Shown here: positions 18,071-25,984 of the stretch, in pieces
Numbering within the stretch: position 1 is the stretch's first letter
Layout of the letters: each line of letters begins with the position of its first letter
The notes under the pieces: generated by a model
What the model saw: only the letters and a program-made list of their open reading frames with translations
Told to the model about the DNA's origin: nothing
The model's database searches: none
Virus record (IMG/VR): IMGVR_UViG_3300025264_000033
Coordinates: 1-38,977 of that record
Length of the DNA stretch: 38,977 nucleotides
Source: a virus
Direction: 5' to 3' (one strand)
Position numbers and translations under genes: made by a program

Positions 18071-18534
18071 GCAAACACCCAGTGCCTGTGACCCTGCGGT
18101 CGGTGAGCAACGAGGACCACCCACGTTTGAGCGAGTGGTATCGTGACGACCGGGAAGGACTCGAACACTTCTTTGGCGTGGAACTACCGTCAGAGCAGGA
18201 GTATATAACACAGTTTAATCGGCTCTTTGAGCAGGTGCAGCAGTATACGGCCCGGATGCTCATCGCTGAACTGAAAGGCGAGCCGATTGGGTTTGTCATG
18301 GTCACCGACATCCCACCCACGCTGGAGGTCGGGCGTGTGCATATCTATCTCACGCCCAAGAAACGGCGCTATGCGGTGCGTGTCGGGAAGGCCGGGATGG
18401 CGGAAGTGGAGAAAATGGGACTGCGTCTGGTGTTTCAGAATGTCTTGGCCGCGCATCCAGCGTCTGTAAAGCTCGGGAAGAAACTCGGCTTTGTGCCGTC
18501 GCCGGTCCTCACAATGGTGAAGGAGTTACGCTAA
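18067..18534 (+). CDS. GNAT-family N-acetyltransferase
   Basis: 155 residues. An N-terminal strand and helix (VTLRSVSNEDHPRLSEWY), central strands (ARMLIAELKGEPIGFVMV), and the GNAT C-terminal signature VLAAHPASVKLGKKLGFV support the fold. The acetyl-CoA loop (Q/R-x-x-G-x-G/A) is not canonical here; RRYAVRVGKAG occupies its place. It overlaps both neighbours (ATGA and TAATG). GNAT genes in phage tail modules are of unknown use: they might acetylate a virion protein or a host target. Confidence 0.7.
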   Translation: MSKHPVPVTLRSVSNEDHPRLSEWYRDDREGLEHFFGVELPSEQEYITQFNRLFEQVQQYTARMLIAELKGEPIGFVMVTDIPPTLEVGRVHIYLTPKKRRYAVRVGKAGMAEVEKMGLRLVFQNVLAAHPASVKLGKKLGFVPSPVLTMVKELR

Positions 18535-19325
18535 TGGGAGCAGCTGTTACCGCGTCTCCGTGGTTAATTCCAGCCCTTATGGGCGGCATGGGCGCGGTTG
18601 GGTCAGCCTTGGGGAGTGGTGCCCAAGGCCAGCTCAAAGGATATGGCGTGGGATCTGCTCCTCCCACGCGCATGTCTCTGGACCCCACCTTGCTCGGACA
18701 GGTCCTTGCGCCGATTGAGCAGGTTATGGGGATTGCGGCTGGCCGCGCTCGTCAACCGGTGACGCTGCCGGGGGCGTTTGCCCAGCCGAATCCCATGTAT
18801 AGCGGGGGCGGTCTGCCGATGCCGATTGGAACAACCGGCGTTGATCCCGCCCTCCAGCAGCCGCATCTAATGGGACTTCAGGGTGTGAATATCGGAAAAG
18901 GCCCGCTGTCTCCAGAATATCGACAATATGGGGGAGTCGGGAAAAAGGCCGCCTGGGGAACCGTCTCGCAAGGTGACCCCCAGATGCCAGAAGTCGGCGG
19001 TGGAATGCCGCAACTCCAGGCCGCACTGGAACTCTTGGGTGTCCATCGCGATCCCATGGGGAACCTGAGTTCTGGGGGCACCGACCTGTTTACTGGGGCG
19101 GGAAACGGGGGAGGCAACGGGACGGGAGATTCAGCATACCGCTGCGACCCAGTGACTGAACGATGGGATGAAAACCTGCAGACCTGCGTGCCCATCGTCT
19201 TTGATAATGGACCAGGTAATGATGATGACGATGGCAAAGACGAGGAAACGAGATGTATCGATGGCAACGGTTACTGGTGCGCGGCTACGCAGACTTGTAG
19301 CCAGGATATAGGTGACTGTGTTTAG
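18534..19325 (+). CDS. putative internal virion protein with Cys-rich tail
   Basis: 263 residues. A hydrophobic, Gly/Ala-rich N-terminus (residues 7-33, WLIPALMGGMGAVGSALGSG) could be a membrane-active segment, as in ejected proteins. A Gly/Pro/Gln-rich low-complexity middle follows. The C-terminal 60 residues carry six Cys in C-x(n)-W-x(n)-C units (CDPVTERWDENLQTC, CIDGNGYWCAATQTC), suggesting disulfides once outside the cell. TAATG overlap with the GNAT gene. The role is inferred from position. Confidence 0.6.
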   Translation: MGAAVTASPWLIPALMGGMGAVGSALGSGAQGQLKGYGVGSAPPTRMSLDPTLLGQVLAPIEQVMGIAAGRARQPVTLPGAFAQPNPMYSGGGLPMPIGTTGVDPALQQPHLMGLQGVNIGKGPLSPEYRQYGGVGKKAAWGTVSQGDPQMPEVGGGMPQLQAALELLGVHRDPMGNLSSGGTDLFTGAGNGGGNGTGDSAYRCDPVTERWDENLQTCVPIVFDNGPGNDDDDGKDEETRCIDGNGYWCAATQTCSQDIGDCV

Positions 19326-19344
19326 TTAATACGGAGTCCTGACT

Positions 19345-21204
19345 ATGGCACGTACTCCAGGTTGGTCCGGCAGCACAGGAGCTAGCGGTAAAATCGTTGG
19401 CTACGAAGACTATCCCGACTGGGAGGGCTGGGAACAGGATTGGCCCGGTACGTCCGCGCAGGACCCGACTGGTGTCCCGCCACCCATTGGTACGGAGTGG
19501 ACGACGCACTTCCGTCCCGGCGACATCCCCGGAGCCTACGGCCAGTATCAGGACTGGGCACAAGGACAGGGACAAGACCCACTCCCGCTCGACCGGTTCA
19601 ACGACTTACAGTATCAGCAGGGAGTTGGTGCGATTCCTGACGCGCCTCCCGGTGACCCGGCGGCTCTTGCGAGCCAAGGCTATGGGCTTCAGTTTGATCC
19701 GCAGTCCACCGCAAATACCGGCTGGAATCTGAACTACGACATTCTCAATCCGCAAGGACAGCGGACGGGGTTTGACCTGTCCTCGACCGGTCCCTACGCG
19801 CAATTCCCCTGGGTCCCCGGAGGACCGGCATACAGCAGTCCTACACCCACGCCAACGCCTACACCAACGCCTGCACCCACAATGGAGATGATAGCTGAGA
19901 CTGGTCCGATGCCCACCCCGACAAATGAGACGCCGACAAATCAGGCAACGTGTGAGGCGGGCGGCGGGACGTGGAACGGGTTTGAGTGCGTGCAGTCTGT
20001 CAGTGGGATAGGTGCTGACCCAGACAACATTGTGCGTCCCGACTGGGATCTGCCCCCAGAGTGGTTGGGTGACATCGCGAAGACCACAGAGGACATTCCG
20101 TTTACGCCGGAACCCTACGCGGAGCAGGCCACCTATCAGGTGGGCGATGATCCCCTCTCGCAACTGGTGAACGCGAATCTCGCGACCCTGTTAACGACCG
20201 GGGGCGTTGCCCCGACCCCCTTGGCCGGGAACATCGAACAATCGCTCCAAGACATTCTCATGGCTCGCGGTGCCGGGGCGGAGGCCGTCTCCCCGCTCGG
20301 GACACAGGCTGCTGATGAATTAGGCCGCGTCATTGGCGCACAGGGAGCCACGCCACGCACCGCCCAAACGCAAGGGTTGATGGACACGCTGGACGAGATT
20401 ATCGGCAGCGGCGGAGCCGCCCCGACCCCGCAACTCGGGCAGGATGTCAGTGCCCAGTTGCAAGACCTGATCGCGAGTGGTGGGGCGTTGCCGTCGGATC
20501 CGCAACGTGAGGCGATGGAGATTGAAACAGCTCGCACCCCGCTGGATGTGTTGCGGCGTGCCCAACTCTCGCAAGGGCAAGCCGCCCTCGCGGAACAGGG
20601 GTTAGTCGGCAGCGGGGCGGGTCGGGAGTATCTGGAGCGACTGGAGGAGCGGCTGTCGCCCATGTATACCCAGGCCGCGCAGCAGATTGAACTCGCTCGA
20701 CGCCAGCGTGAGCAGGAACGGTTTGGACAGGCATTGACGCTGGGTGCCCAGCAGGCCCAACAACAGGTCGCGTCTCGGGACGCCCGTCTGTCGGTCGCGC
20801 TGCAACAGGCGCAGACGATGTCAGGGCAGGAAGCCGCGCTGCGTCAGAATCAATACATGACGGCGCTCCAGCAGGCGACCGGGATGTCCCGCGAGCAGGC
20901 CGACCGTCGAGAGAACCGATTGCAAAACGCGATGACCCTTGCAACGGGCATGTCGCAGGAGCAGAGTCGCAATGTGCTGGCAACGGCGCAAACCCTGAAT
21001 GATCGACAGCAGATGCTGAGTGATGTGGCCCTTCAGGCGCTCGACCGGAACATGGCCTGGAATGAGTTTCTCGCCAATTACGGATTAGACCGAGCGAAAA
21101 CACTGGATGCCATTCAGACAGGGCGCATCAGCGCGATTGTGCCGCTCTTGGAAATGTATATGCGTGCCGCCGGGTTGGCGGGACAAGGCTACGTGGAGGA
21201 TTAA
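19345..21204 (+). CDS. large putative internal virion (ejection) protein 1
   Basis: 619 residues. A Gly/Pro-rich N-terminal half ends in a (PT)n linker around 167-178, followed by a C-x-W-x-C unit (CEAGGGTWNGFEC). Residues about 272-390 hold five tandem helical repeats of about 23-25 residues ending in GG, such as LDEIIGSGGAAP and LQDLIASGGALP. Residues 400-580 form a Gln/Arg-rich coiled coil. The plan fits a pre-ejectosome protein. ATG 19345 has GGAG upstream. No transglycosylase motif was seen. Confidence 0.6.
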   Translation: MARTPGWSGSTGASGKIVGYEDYPDWEGWEQDWPGTSAQDPTGVPPPIGTEWTTHFRPGDIPGAYGQYQDWAQGQGQDPLPLDRFNDLQYQQGVGAIPDAPPGDPAALASQGYGLQFDPQSTANTGWNLNYDILNPQGQRTGFDLSSTGPYAQFPWVPGGPAYSSPTPTPTPTPTPAPTMEMIAETGPMPTPTNETPTNQATCEAGGGTWNGFECVQSVSGIGADPDNIVRPDWDLPPEWLGDIAKTTEDIPFTPEPYAEQATYQVGDDPLSQLVNANLATLLTTGGVAPTPLAGNIEQSLQDILMARGAGAEAVSPLGTQAADELGRVIGAQGATPRTAQTQGLMDTLDEIIGSGGAAPTPQLGQDVSAQLQDLIASGGALPSDPQREAMEIETARTPLDVLRRAQLSQGQAALAEQGLVGSGAGREYLERLEERLSPMYTQAAQQIELARRQREQERFGQALTLGAQQAQQQVASRDARLSVALQQAQTMSGQEAALRQNQYMTALQQATGMSREQADRRENRLQNAMTLATGMSQEQSRNVLATAQTLNDRQQMLSDVALQALDRNMAWNEFLANYGLDRAKTLDAIQTGRISAIVPLLEMYMRAAGLAGQGYVED

Positions 21205-21207
21205 CTC

Positions 21208-21573
21208 ATGGCCTACGGGATACCACCATTGGGAGGCCCCATGGCAACCCCGGCGCGACCGGTGCAACTCGCGCCCACGCTGGGAACCCCGCCACGTCAG
21301 ACAGCCAGACGCCCTCCGTCGAGGCGCGTGCAGCAGCAACCAGGGCGACCACCGCAACCTACTCAGCGTCGTCAGCGTCCTCAGCGTCCTCCCGGTCGAG
21401 GCGCAGCCCCTCCAGGACTCGCGCAGCCGATTGCGGACCCGATGCAGTTCCCGCCCTTGGCCGAGGAAGTAGCGGACCTGGGCGCGGCAGTGGGCATGGC
21501 GCGATTTCCAGGCGTGGGACAACCCGGCAGCGAACGCGGCGTACTTGATGTGCGACGACGGAGGCGCGTATGA
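21208..21573 (+). CDS. Pro/Arg-rich small protein
   Basis: 121 residues with GTGGAGG as ribosome site, 3 bases after the previous gene. Residues 14-75 are almost entirely Pro, Arg, Gln and Ala and are surely disordered; residues 76-105 may form a short helix. It ends in an ATGA overlap with the next gene. Probably a virion-internal or DNA-binding protein, by position and charge. Confidence 0.55.
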   Translation: MAYGIPPLGGPMATPARPVQLAPTLGTPPRQTARRPPSRRVQQQPGRPPQPTQRRQRPQRPPGRGAAPPGLAQPIADPMQFPPLAEEVADLGAAVGMARFPGVGQPGSERGVLDVRRRRRV

Positions 21574-21863
21574 ATGGTGACTTACTCGGACGGATGCTTA
21601 CTGGCGCAGCGCGGATGGGGATGGCTGGATGGCAGGCCCAGCAACAGGGACAGCAACCAGGGCTGCAACGCCCGCTCGCGCAGGGACCGTCGAGACTCGG
21701 TCAGCCGATGGCAACTCAAGCGCCAGCAGCGACCAATCGCGCCCCTGATATCCGTCGAGCGTTAGGGAGGCCCAGTCGCACGCCCCCACCGGGTGGCAGT
21801 GGGGCGGCTCCGCCGAACTGGGGGCCTTATTCCCCGTTCATGCGAAGGCTCCAGGGCCGTTAG
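21570..21863 (+). CDS. small Gln/Pro-rich protein
   Basis: 97 residues, ATGA overlap with the gene before. The N-terminus (LLGRMLTGAARMGMAGW) is amphipathic; the rest is Gln/Pro/Arg-rich and disordered. It resembles its neighbour in composition, so the two may be a split or diverged pair. No family recognised. Confidence 0.55.
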   Translation: MNGDLLGRMLTGAARMGMAGWQAQQQGQQPGLQRPLAQGPSRLGQPMATQAPAATNRAPDIRRALGRPSRTPPPGGSGAAPPNWGPYSPFMRRLQGR

Positions 21864-21872
21864 GACCAGATC

Positions 21873-24074
21873 ATGGCAAAACGACGAGCATTGGGACGCG
21901 CCCTCACCGGCTTTGCGGAGAACTTTCTGCCAGCGTGGCAGTCCATGCAATACATGGATCACCTCCAGTCTCGGGAGGAGCGGGACAAGGCGAGAGACGA
22001 GCGCGAAGCTCGCACCGCGTGGCTGGACGAGTCAGAGAGAGTCGTGAACAGAATGCGACAGACGGCAGCGACTCCAGAGGAGATGGAGGGTGAGCTTTCG
22101 AGCCTCGTGGCCGCATTTCCAGATATCGACCCGGACACGCTGCGACAGTCGCTTGCGCCAGGTCTACTAAACAGAGGCGAGCGAATCCAAGGCGTGATTC
22201 AGAACCTCGGCCAACTGGCTCCATTCGCTCCGCCCTCACTCGTTGGGAGCGTGGCTGAACAAATGGGCCTCACCGAGAGAGACAGGCTCGATTCACTACC
22301 CAGTCTCCAAGTGACAGGGACGGCCCCGCTCGCAGGACCAGTCGTCAGTCAAGTCGTCCCAGGGCCGCGTGGTCCTGGCATCCCGTTTGGTCGAGGCGAT
22401 CTACGTGTGCCTCCTGACCTCTTGGAGGGGACTGCCGCGAAGGACGTAGCGTCCGTGCAAGCAGATCCGGCGTTTACGCCCCTGGACACGCAAGTAGCGC
22501 CAACCGTTCACGGCTGGGGGCCTCAATGGGAGGTCACGCAGTCCGCGTTACAGGAAGGCGAAAGAGCGCGACAGGAAATGCTTGGTGAGTTTGCGACAGC
22601 GGAGCAGGTCCGAGAGCGGTCGACGCAAGAAATGTTGGACAACAAATACTTGCAGGACAAGATAGACCGGGAGCTGGCGGAGACGGAGGCCGATCCCACA
22701 CGCTTTGATGCGTTTGAAAACTGGAAAAAACAGCAAGAATGGACAATAGAAAACTGGTCTATGCAGACAGGGTTGCAGGCGGAGCGAGCAGCGATCATGG
22801 AGAACGCCACCGTGCCAGGTCGACTCGCCTTCTACGAGGGCCAGCTTGATTTAGCATATGAGTCTGACCAACGCCGTGCCGAGTTTGATGTGGCGCAGAG
22901 GGCGCTGGTGGAGGCGGCTGCGCTTAACGAACGACTGCAAGACGACATCACGCGAGCGACGGGACTCGAATTTGAGACGCTACAACGAGCACAGGATCTC
23001 CGCGACAGTCGAGCTGCCGGCATACAACTGAATTACCAGCAGCAGGGAGAGTTGGATAGGGTGACGGGTAAACTCGGGAAGGCGAGGATACTCCACTCGG
23101 TGGCCGAGCGGGAGGGTGTGCTTGATGCGGAAACGCGAGAACTCATTAAACGCGCCCAAGGCCCACTCTCAGATGCAGAATTTAAGCAGTACAAGCGACG
23201 ACAAGTCCTGAATACGGTCCTGAACGCGCCAGCCGAGACGTTTGCGATCCAGTATGGCGCGGATGGCAACCCGTCCGAGTCCCTCATGTTGTCGCGTGAC
23301 AAAAACACCGGCGAGTGGCGTTATGACTCCATGGGCGCGTTCCATCCAGAACTCCACGACGACTACGTCTCGGGTGGGCCATATGCAGATATCATCGGAT
23401 CCGCGTTTCAGGCAATGACCAGTGGTGAGGTCGGTCCTGTCTCCCCGCCAGCGGCTGGGCCACCAGTCTCAGAGGACCCCGTTGACGCTGCCACGGTGGG
23501 AGGCCTGGAAACTTATAACATCCCAGGCCGTGGAGAGGTCACGGGTCCGGCGGGAGGCTATATCAGGAGAGATCGTGTTTACCCCCCGACCCCCGTCCGA
23601 GAAGTGAGTCCTAGCGAAAGATGGGGGTTTGGAGACGAGGACTATACTGGGCCTCAAGGCGTTACGACCGAAATGACCCCGGAAGGCCCTGTCTTTTATC
23701 GCAGGTCAGAAGAGGGGCTCTTGGGCGGAGCTTTCCGTATTCCTGTACCGATCAGCCACGAGGACCTACTGGCGAAGGAACTGGACCCGTTTGAGAGGAG
23801 TTTAGCGCAAACTACCGCCGCCCTGCGTCAGGCCAATGATGAATTAGAGAAGTTTACACCGCCGGAGGGGAGGTGGGCGACCGGAGATGCCCAGATACAG
23901 AGCGAGAGGCTACGGGCGTTCATAGCGGATCTGGAAATGGAAGCGCAGAAGAATATCAAGCGGCAAGCACAAATCATGGACTGGTTTAGAGTGAAGCCCC
24001 CGCCACAGGATAGAGATCCAGGTAAAGGAGGCTTTGTCATTGGCAATCCTATCGAGCAGGGACGACCGGATTAG
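21873..24074 (+). CDS. large putative internal virion (ejection) protein 2
   Basis: 733 residues, predicted largely helical. Long charged coiled coils lie at about 25-80, 220-420 and 600-715, with a Pro-rich linker near 505-530 and a middle that could be globular. The N-terminus MAKRRALGRALTGFAENFLP is amphipathic. Size and order (after protein 1, before two hydrophobic proteins) fit the middle component of a podovirus ejectosome. The AGGA ribosome site is weak but well placed. Confidence 0.55.
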   Translation: MAKRRALGRALTGFAENFLPAWQSMQYMDHLQSREERDKARDEREARTAWLDESERVVNRMRQTAATPEEMEGELSSLVAAFPDIDPDTLRQSLAPGLLNRGERIQGVIQNLGQLAPFAPPSLVGSVAEQMGLTERDRLDSLPSLQVTGTAPLAGPVVSQVVPGPRGPGIPFGRGDLRVPPDLLEGTAAKDVASVQADPAFTPLDTQVAPTVHGWGPQWEVTQSALQEGERARQEMLGEFATAEQVRERSTQEMLDNKYLQDKIDRELAETEADPTRFDAFENWKKQQEWTIENWSMQTGLQAERAAIMENATVPGRLAFYEGQLDLAYESDQRRAEFDVAQRALVEAAALNERLQDDITRATGLEFETLQRAQDLRDSRAAGIQLNYQQQGELDRVTGKLGKARILHSVAEREGVLDAETRELIKRAQGPLSDAEFKQYKRRQVLNTVLNAPAETFAIQYGADGNPSESLMLSRDKNTGEWRYDSMGAFHPELHDDYVSGGPYADIIGSAFQAMTSGEVGPVSPPAAGPPVSEDPVDAATVGGLETYNIPGRGEVTGPAGGYIRRDRVYPPTPVREVSPSERWGFGDEDYTGPQGVTTEMTPEGPVFYRRSEEGLLGGAFRIPVPISHEDLLAKELDPFERSLAQTTAALRQANDELEKFTPPEGRWATGDAQIQSERLRAFIADLEMEAQKNIKRQAQIMDWFRVKPPPQDRDPGKGGFVIGNPIEQGRPD

Positions 24075-24082
24075 GAGAGACG

Positions 24083-25984
24083 ATGCCCCCTTCACTGTCA
24101 GACTGGGCTGGTATTGAATTAGACCGTCGCTTGGCTCGTGCGAAAACCCCAGGCGAACGTGATCGCGTGCGTCGAGAGGCCGAACAGGCGCGTCGTAGTC
24201 CCGCTGCGCTGAAGCGACTGGCTGATATTGCCCAGTATGGGCGCTTCCAGAGCGGACCCTGGGAGAAGGCCCAGTATGGACTCGCTGCGGGCACCCTGGC
24301 ACCACTGCTTCCCTATGTCGGATCGTTGCTCGGCCCAGTAGGGACCGGCATTGGCACGGCTGCGGCTCTTGGGTTGGGTGCCATCGGGGGGTTGAACCTC
24401 GCGGAGGGTGCGAGTCGTCGGTCTGAAGGTTTACCTGGCAGCGGGATGCAGATGGGGTTTGGCGCTGCGGATGTTCTGACTGCTGGAGGTGGCAGTCGTC
24501 TTCTCCGGGGGTTGCGTGGGCTGCGTGGTGCGAAGGGTGCTGCCGCTACGCCAGCCGGGGGTGTCTCTGGAGCGGGTCCCTTTGGCTATTCTGCAACCGG
24601 GGTCAACGCAGCCGCCACGCCACAAGCGTCTATCCTGCGCGGGTGGGACGACTGGAAGGTGCCTGGTGGGGATGTTTCACATCCGAGTACCCGCACCACC
24701 GGCACGGCTTGGCGCACCGATGACCCACTTCGCACTGGTGGTTATCCACCCGTAGACGTTCCTCCCCGTGACCCACGGACCCGCACCACCGGCACGGCTT
24801 GGCGCACCGACGACCCGCTTCGTACTGGTGGTTATCCATCCCCAGATGTTCGTGCCCCTGACCCACGGACCCGGACCACCTCGACGGCGGCTGCTGCTGC
24901 GCCTGGAGTATCCCAGCCAGCACCGTGGGGTGTCCCGACCGGAACCGGCGCACGCGTGAGTCCTGACTTTGGGGCACAAGTACCTCGTCCCGCAGCCCGA
25001 CCCAAGCCGACTCAGGCTGCTGACCCGACACCGCCAGTACCCACCCCCGGTCCTGGTACGCCGACTGGTGCCGCCACCCAGACTGGTGCCGCTGCCCCGG
25101 CTGGTGCCCTCGGCATTCGGGAGACGATAACTCAGATAGAGTCCTCACTTGCCTCTGACTCTGGACTCCGTCCGGCGATACAGTGGTGGAAACGTCAGGC
25201 GCTGGAGGTGGGAGAGGTTGCGGACACCGAAGAACACATTCAAAGACTCATGCAGCGTGGCATTGGCGCTGAAACTGCCGCCAAACTCTTGGCGAGAGCA
25301 GGAACAGGCGCACGTAAAGGCGGAGTCGCACGCTACAAGAAGTTCAAAAAAACCGGCGAGATGGCTGAAGAGACGGTGCGTAAGGGTCCCGCTGGGGAAA
25401 AAACCATGGCAGACCGCAGGCCACCCGGACCAACCTTCGTAGAAACGGTCACGATTTCAAACCAGAAGAAGAGTGTTGACAATTTCTTGGCCTCTGTCGA
25501 TAAAGCAGAACAAGACGTGGCAAAGGCGGACTTGCTTGGGGGGCCTGGGTATAGAGGCGTCCAAGAGCGGCTAGGGTTGTCCAAAGAAGGCCTGGTGCCG
25601 CCTCCATCCGACCCACAGCGGTATCTGGACTACCGACTCGCTCTTTCTGGACGGGTCATGGCTAACAGAATGTTGGCGGCGCAGAAAGTCCTTGAAGGGT
25701 TAGGGCTCGTTGATACGCAGACAGCGGCTCGGATAGATGCAGTCCTCAACGAATCTTTTCTCCGGGCGCACCACAGTATGGCCTCGACCGGACGACGCAC
25801 CATTGATGTCGCCGGCACGACGGCACGGGAGGGGCGAGCGGGGCAACCCATGCAGGAAGACATGGTGGAGTGGATCAACAGCCTGCAAGAGGTGACGGCT
25901 GCTCTCGGGATGCTCTTCGCGGGCATCTTCACCGCCCAACAAATGATGCCGGGAGGACCGACCCTCGATGCCACCGCTGCGTAG
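24083..25984 (+). CDS. large putative internal virion (ejection) protein 3
   Basis: 633 residues. Residues 66-118 contain hydrophobic Gly/Ala stretches (LLPYVGSLLGPVGTGIGTAAALGLGAIGG) able to span a membrane, and the C-terminus has another (ALGMLFAGIF). Residues 203-262 are made of two exact-length 30-residue repeats. A Pro/Thr-rich linker follows, then a helical C-terminal half from about 345. Ribosome site AGGAGA. Membrane segments plus linkers suggest a protein that enters the host envelope during DNA ejection (inference). Confidence 0.55.
   Translation: MPPSLSDWAGIELDRRLARAKTPGERDRVRREAEQARRSPAALKRLADIAQYGRFQSGPWEKAQYGLAAGTLAPLLPYVGSLLGPVGTGIGTAAALGLGAIGGLNLAEGASRRSEGLPGSGMQMGFGAADVLTAGGGSRLLRGLRGLRGAKGAAATPAGGVSGAGPFGYSATGVNAAATPQASILRGWDDWKVPGGDVSHPSTRTTGTAWRTDDPLRTGGYPPVDVPPRDPRTRTTGTAWRTDDPLRTGGYPSPDVRAPDPRTRTTSTAAAAAPGVSQPAPWGVPTGTGARVSPDFGAQVPRPAARPKPTQAADPTPPVPTPGPGTPTGAATQTGAAAPAGALGIRETITQIESSLASDSGLRPAIQWWKRQALEVGEVADTEEHIQRLMQRGIGAETAAKLLARAGTGARKGGVARYKKFKKTGEMAEETVRKGPAGEKTMADRRPPGPTFVETVTISNQKKSVDNFLASVDKAEQDVAKADLLGGPGYRGVQERLGLSKEGLVPPPSDPQRYLDYRLALSGRVMANRMLAAQKVLEGLGLVDTQTAARIDAVLNESFLRAHHSMASTGRRTIDVAGTTAREGRAGQPMQEDMVEWINSLQEVTAALGMLFAGIFTAQQMMPGGPTLDATAA
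24691..24870 (+). repeat. 90-bp in-frame tandem repeat
   Basis: Bases 24691-24780 and 24781-24870 are two adjacent copies of the same 90-base unit, starting CCGCACCACCGGCACGG and differing at scattered, mostly third positions; a third partial copy begins at 24871. It encodes two 30-residue repeats of the type RTTGTAWRTDDPLRTGGYP. Confidence 0.9.

Noticed and set aside
19838-19880. Short ACGCCTACACC-type repeats as a possible CRISPR or iteron array
   Set aside because: They code for a (PT)n protein linker in frame, with no spacers.
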